Assembly: GCF_001612945.1 (NCBI RefSeq)
Contig: NZ_BDBK01000016.1
Span: 186,001-250,000 of the forward strand
From: Nocardia inohanensis NBRC 100128
GTDB taxonomy: Bacteria; Actinomycetota; Actinomycetes; Mycobacteriales; Mycobacteriaceae
DNA length: 64,000 bases
Direction: 5' to 3'
Shown here: positions 62,368 through 64,000 of the stretch, in pieces
Position numbering within the stretch: position 1 is the stretch's first letter
Layout: each line of letters opens with the position of its first letter
Program-made: the position numbers and the translations under genes
Notes under the pieces: model-generated
Databases searched by the model: none
What the model was told of the DNA's origin: nothing
The model's input: the letters and a program-made list of their open reading frames with translations, nothing else

Positions 62368-63042
62368 TCATTGTGCTGTCGACGGAGCTGTCGGTCGGTC
62401 CGGAAACCGTTGTCCCACTGAGGTCCGCGCCAGGGGCACCCCGATAGCCAGGATGCCGAGATAGGCGAGACCGCCGACGGTGGCGGTGCTGCCCCAGCCA
62501 TTGGCGGCGTAGAAGTTGGCGGGGGTGTTCCCGAAATAGAGGGACGGGATGAAGAGGGCGTTGATGACCGCGAGGGCGTAGGCGAGGCGGGCGGTCCAGG
62601 CGGGGAGCAGGCGGGTTCGGGTGAGGGCGAAACCGAGGGTGGCCCAGAAGAGTGCTTCGAGTATGCGCGAAATGCTGCCGTACAGGATGTAGGTGCCGCT
62701 GACGGCGATGGTCGGGTCGATCGGTTCGGGTGACTGGATGGCGGCTCCGGTCTCGAGACCGAGACCTACGAAAGCCATTGCCATCCATAGCGATCCGGCG
62801 CTGGTGAGCAGTGATCCGATGAAGTCGAGGGTGGGGTCGGCGCGCTTCACCAGCTGCCCGAAGCCGGTGATGAAGACGACCGTCATCGTCATCCCGGCCA
62901 TGCCGAATACGGTGCGGGTCAAGATATTCCAGTCCGGGGGCGGGCCGCCGTAGATGAAGTAGAGGGGGAGTACGACGAATGTGCAGGCGGCGGCGATGAG
63001 GGCGGCCGTTCCGGTGATCCGGCGGAGGGTGGCTGTGTCCAT
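62368..63042 (-). CDS. integral membrane protein, probable target of the divergent TetR regulator
   Basis: 224 residues with six or seven membrane helices (GTAALIAAACTFVVLPLYFIYG, VFGMAGMTMTVVFITGFGQL, DFIGSLLTSAGSLWMAMAFVGLGL, GTYILYGSISRILEALFWATLGFAL, WTARLAYALAVINALFIPSLYF, TVGGLAYLGILAIGVPLA). It resembles DUF4386-type proteins of unknown function. It starts 8 bp after the palindromic operator at 63051 and is divergent from a TetR gene, so it is probably repressed by it. Confidence 0.78.
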   Translation of the reverse strand: MDTATLRRITGTAALIAAACTFVVLPLYFIYGGPPPDWNILTRTVFGMAGMTMTVVFITGFGQLVKRADPTLDFIGSLLTSAGSLWMAMAFVGLGLETGAAIQSPEPIDPTIAVSGTYILYGSISRILEALFWATLGFALTRTRLLPAWTARLAYALAVINALFIPSLYFGNTPANFYAANGWGSTATVGGLAYLGILAIGVPLARTSVGQRFPDRPTAPSTAQ

Positions 63043-63050
63043 ATCCGCAA

Positions 63051-63069
63051 TAGTATAAGACTTATACTA
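63051..63069. promoter_or_regulatory. TetR-type operator with divergent -10 boxes
   Basis: A perfect palindrome TAGTATAAG-A-CTTATACTA in the 80-bp divergent gap. Each arm contains TATACT reading outward, so both genes' -10 boxes probably lie within the operator and one bound dimer would shut both. Confidence 0.75.
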
Positions 63070-63122
63070 TAAGCGGTATGCTAAAGTTTGCGATCGGTAT
63101 TACCGCCGATCGGAGGTGGTTT

Positions 63123-63869
63123 ATGGCGGACCGCAAGCGGCCCGATGACCTGGCTCGGCTGTGGCGGGTGAACACCGGCTCGGGTTTGGGCCGGCGGGCC
63201 GAGCTGGATGTGGATCGGGTCGTCGCGACGGCGGTGGAGTTGGCCGATCGCGCGGGCCTGACGGGTGCGACCCTGCCCAAAATCGCAGCGGCGCTGGGTG
63301 TTACGCCGATGTCCCTGTACCGTCATGTCGGCTCGAAGGACGAACTCGTGGGCCTGATGGCCGATGCCGCCTTCGGCCCCGCGCCCGATCCGGTGGAACA
63401 GCCGTGGCGGGACGCGTTGACGGCGTGGACGGCGGCGCAGCGGGCGGTCTACGAACAGCACCCGTGGCTCGCGCAGCTGCCGATCAGCGGACCGCCACGC
63501 GGCCCCCATGCCATCGCCTGGATGGACGCCGGCCTGCGCGCCCTGCGCCCCACCGGCCTGGACTGGGCCGCCAAGATCGGCGTGATCACCGTGGTCGGCG
63601 GCTACGTCCGGCAGGCGTACGTCATGAACCGTCAGCTGGCAGAGAGCTGGGACGCCGCCGAGGTCGACGAAGCGCAGGCGCTGCGAAACTATGTCGGCGA
63701 CTTGACCGGTCTCGTGGATTCGGCTCGATTTCCCGATATCGCAGCACTTTTCGATTCGGGTCTGTTCGAATCAATTCCCGCCCAACCGGAATCGGCCGAA
63801 GGCGACTTCACCTTCGGCCTGAATCTGATCCTCGAAGGAGTCGCCGCCGAGGTGCAGCGCGCTCAGTAG
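63123..63869 (+). CDS. TetR/AcrR-family regulator
   Basis: 248 residues from the ATG at 63123 (GGAGG upstream; an in-frame start at 63078 would run back towards the operator). The HTH is VVATAVELADRAGLTGATLPKIAAALGVTPMSLYRHVGSKDELVGLMAD. The C-terminal domain (TetR_C-like, DALTAWTAAQRAVYEQHPWLAQL...FTFGLNLILEGVAAEV) binds an unknown ligand. An extra ~40-residue N-terminal segment precedes the HTH, as in TetR regulators of multidrug loci. It overlaps the SDR gene end by 7 bp. Confidence 0.88.
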   Translation: MADRKRPDDLARLWRVNTGSGLGRRAELDVDRVVATAVELADRAGLTGATLPKIAAALGVTPMSLYRHVGSKDELVGLMADAAFGPAPDPVEQPWRDALTAWTAAQRAVYEQHPWLAQLPISGPPRGPHAIAWMDAGLRALRPTGLDWAAKIGVITVVGGYVRQAYVMNRQLAESWDAAEVDEAQALRNYVGDLTGLVDSARFPDIAALFDSGLFESIPAQPESAEGDFTFGLNLILEGVAAEVQRAQ

Positions 63870-64000
63870 TGCGTGCCGCCGTCGATGCGGATCTCGGTAC
63901 CGGTGATGAACTTGCCGTCATCGGAGGCCAGCATGGCCACCACGCTGGCCACGGTGTCCGGCGAAGCGAAGCCCTGCCCGATGCCCGGGGCCAGCTTCAT
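63863..64000 (-). CDS. short-chain dehydrogenase/reductase, C-terminal end (rest outside window)
   Basis: The last 45 codons of a gene entering from the right edge. SPDTVASVVAMLASDDGKFITGTEIRIDGGTHY is the standard SDR C-terminus (the loop and strand ending in IDGG). The catalytic Tyr and cofactor loop lie outside. The Met at the window edge is internal. Convergent with the TetR gene. Confidence 0.85.
   Translation of the reverse strand: MKLAPGIGQGFASPDTVASVVAMLASDDGKFITGTEIRIDGGTHY

Overview
The window is chromosomal DNA of a high-GC actinobacterium of the Mycobacteriales, most likely Nocardia or a close relative. This rests on the GC-rich third codon positions, frequent GTG/TTG starts, many 4-bp start/stop overlaps, and the order of the housekeeping genes. 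From memory, the order cysteine desulfurase, mnmA, MetE-like protein, ligA, ACT-domain protein, gatC-gatA, pfkA, gatB, LppZ-like lipoprotein, DoxX, Cfp6-like PH protein, ilvB-ilvN-ilvC matches the M. tuberculosis Rv3025c-Rv3001c block. Here blocks of accessory genes are inserted between these markers. No rRNA, tRNA, CRISPR array, transposase or integrase was recognised.

Layout. 0-4.6 kb: three tandem GT1-family glycosyltransferases (the first cut by the window edge), a tiny secreted protein and a secreted SGNH esterase. 4.8-8.7 kb: a tightly coupled tRNA thiolation/sulfur operon (cysteine desulfurase, mnmA, small ORF, MetE-like). 8.7-12.8 kb: an excisionase-like antitoxin with a frameshifted PIN toxin, a small membrane-anchored protein, a lone AAA ATPase and an ArsR-SRPBCC fusion with two perfect operators. 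12.9-16.5 kb: ligA, a Rid-family protein and PhzF. 16.5-22.3 kb: a 2OG-Fe(II) oxygenase next to a small peptide gene, a large alpha/beta-hydrolase/NB-ARC/TPR STAND protein, a GNAT enzyme and two secreted proteins. 22.5-25.2 kb: ACT-domain protein divergent from gatCA.

25.3-35.4 kb is a signalling block. It holds a Ser/Thr kinase fused to an ADP-ribosylglycohydrolase, a membrane alpha/beta-hydrolase coupled to a phospholipase A2-like membrane protein with a 39-bp tandem repeat, a NarL-type two-component pair, and a second, paralogous Ser/Thr kinase with a long disordered tail. 35.8-39.3 kb: an XRE/DUF5753-DUF397 pair, a TerD domain fused to a PD-(D/E)XK-like nuclease domain, and a thioredoxin with an altered active site. 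39.4-50.2 kb: pfkA, two paralogous beta-lactamase-fold lipoproteins coupled to a PknH-like kinase, a second NarL-type two-component pair and a divergent MacB/FtsX-type ABC exporter operon. 50.2-64 kb: gatB, LppZ-like, DoxX, a decayed XRE/DUF397 pair, an RHH-like duplicated protein, ilvD, a PH-domain membrane protein, and ilvBNC preceded by a leader peptide and attenuator. The window closes with a TetR/membrane-protein divergent pair and the end of an SDR gene.

Candidates for less-described biology are the STAND protein (17.7-20.7 kb), the kinase-ADP-ribosylglycohydrolase fusion (25.4-27.4 kb), the TerD-nuclease fusion (36.9-38.9 kb), the shared palindrome in front of the two NarL-type systems, and the repeat-bearing phospholipase gene whose repeat differences favour another reading frame.
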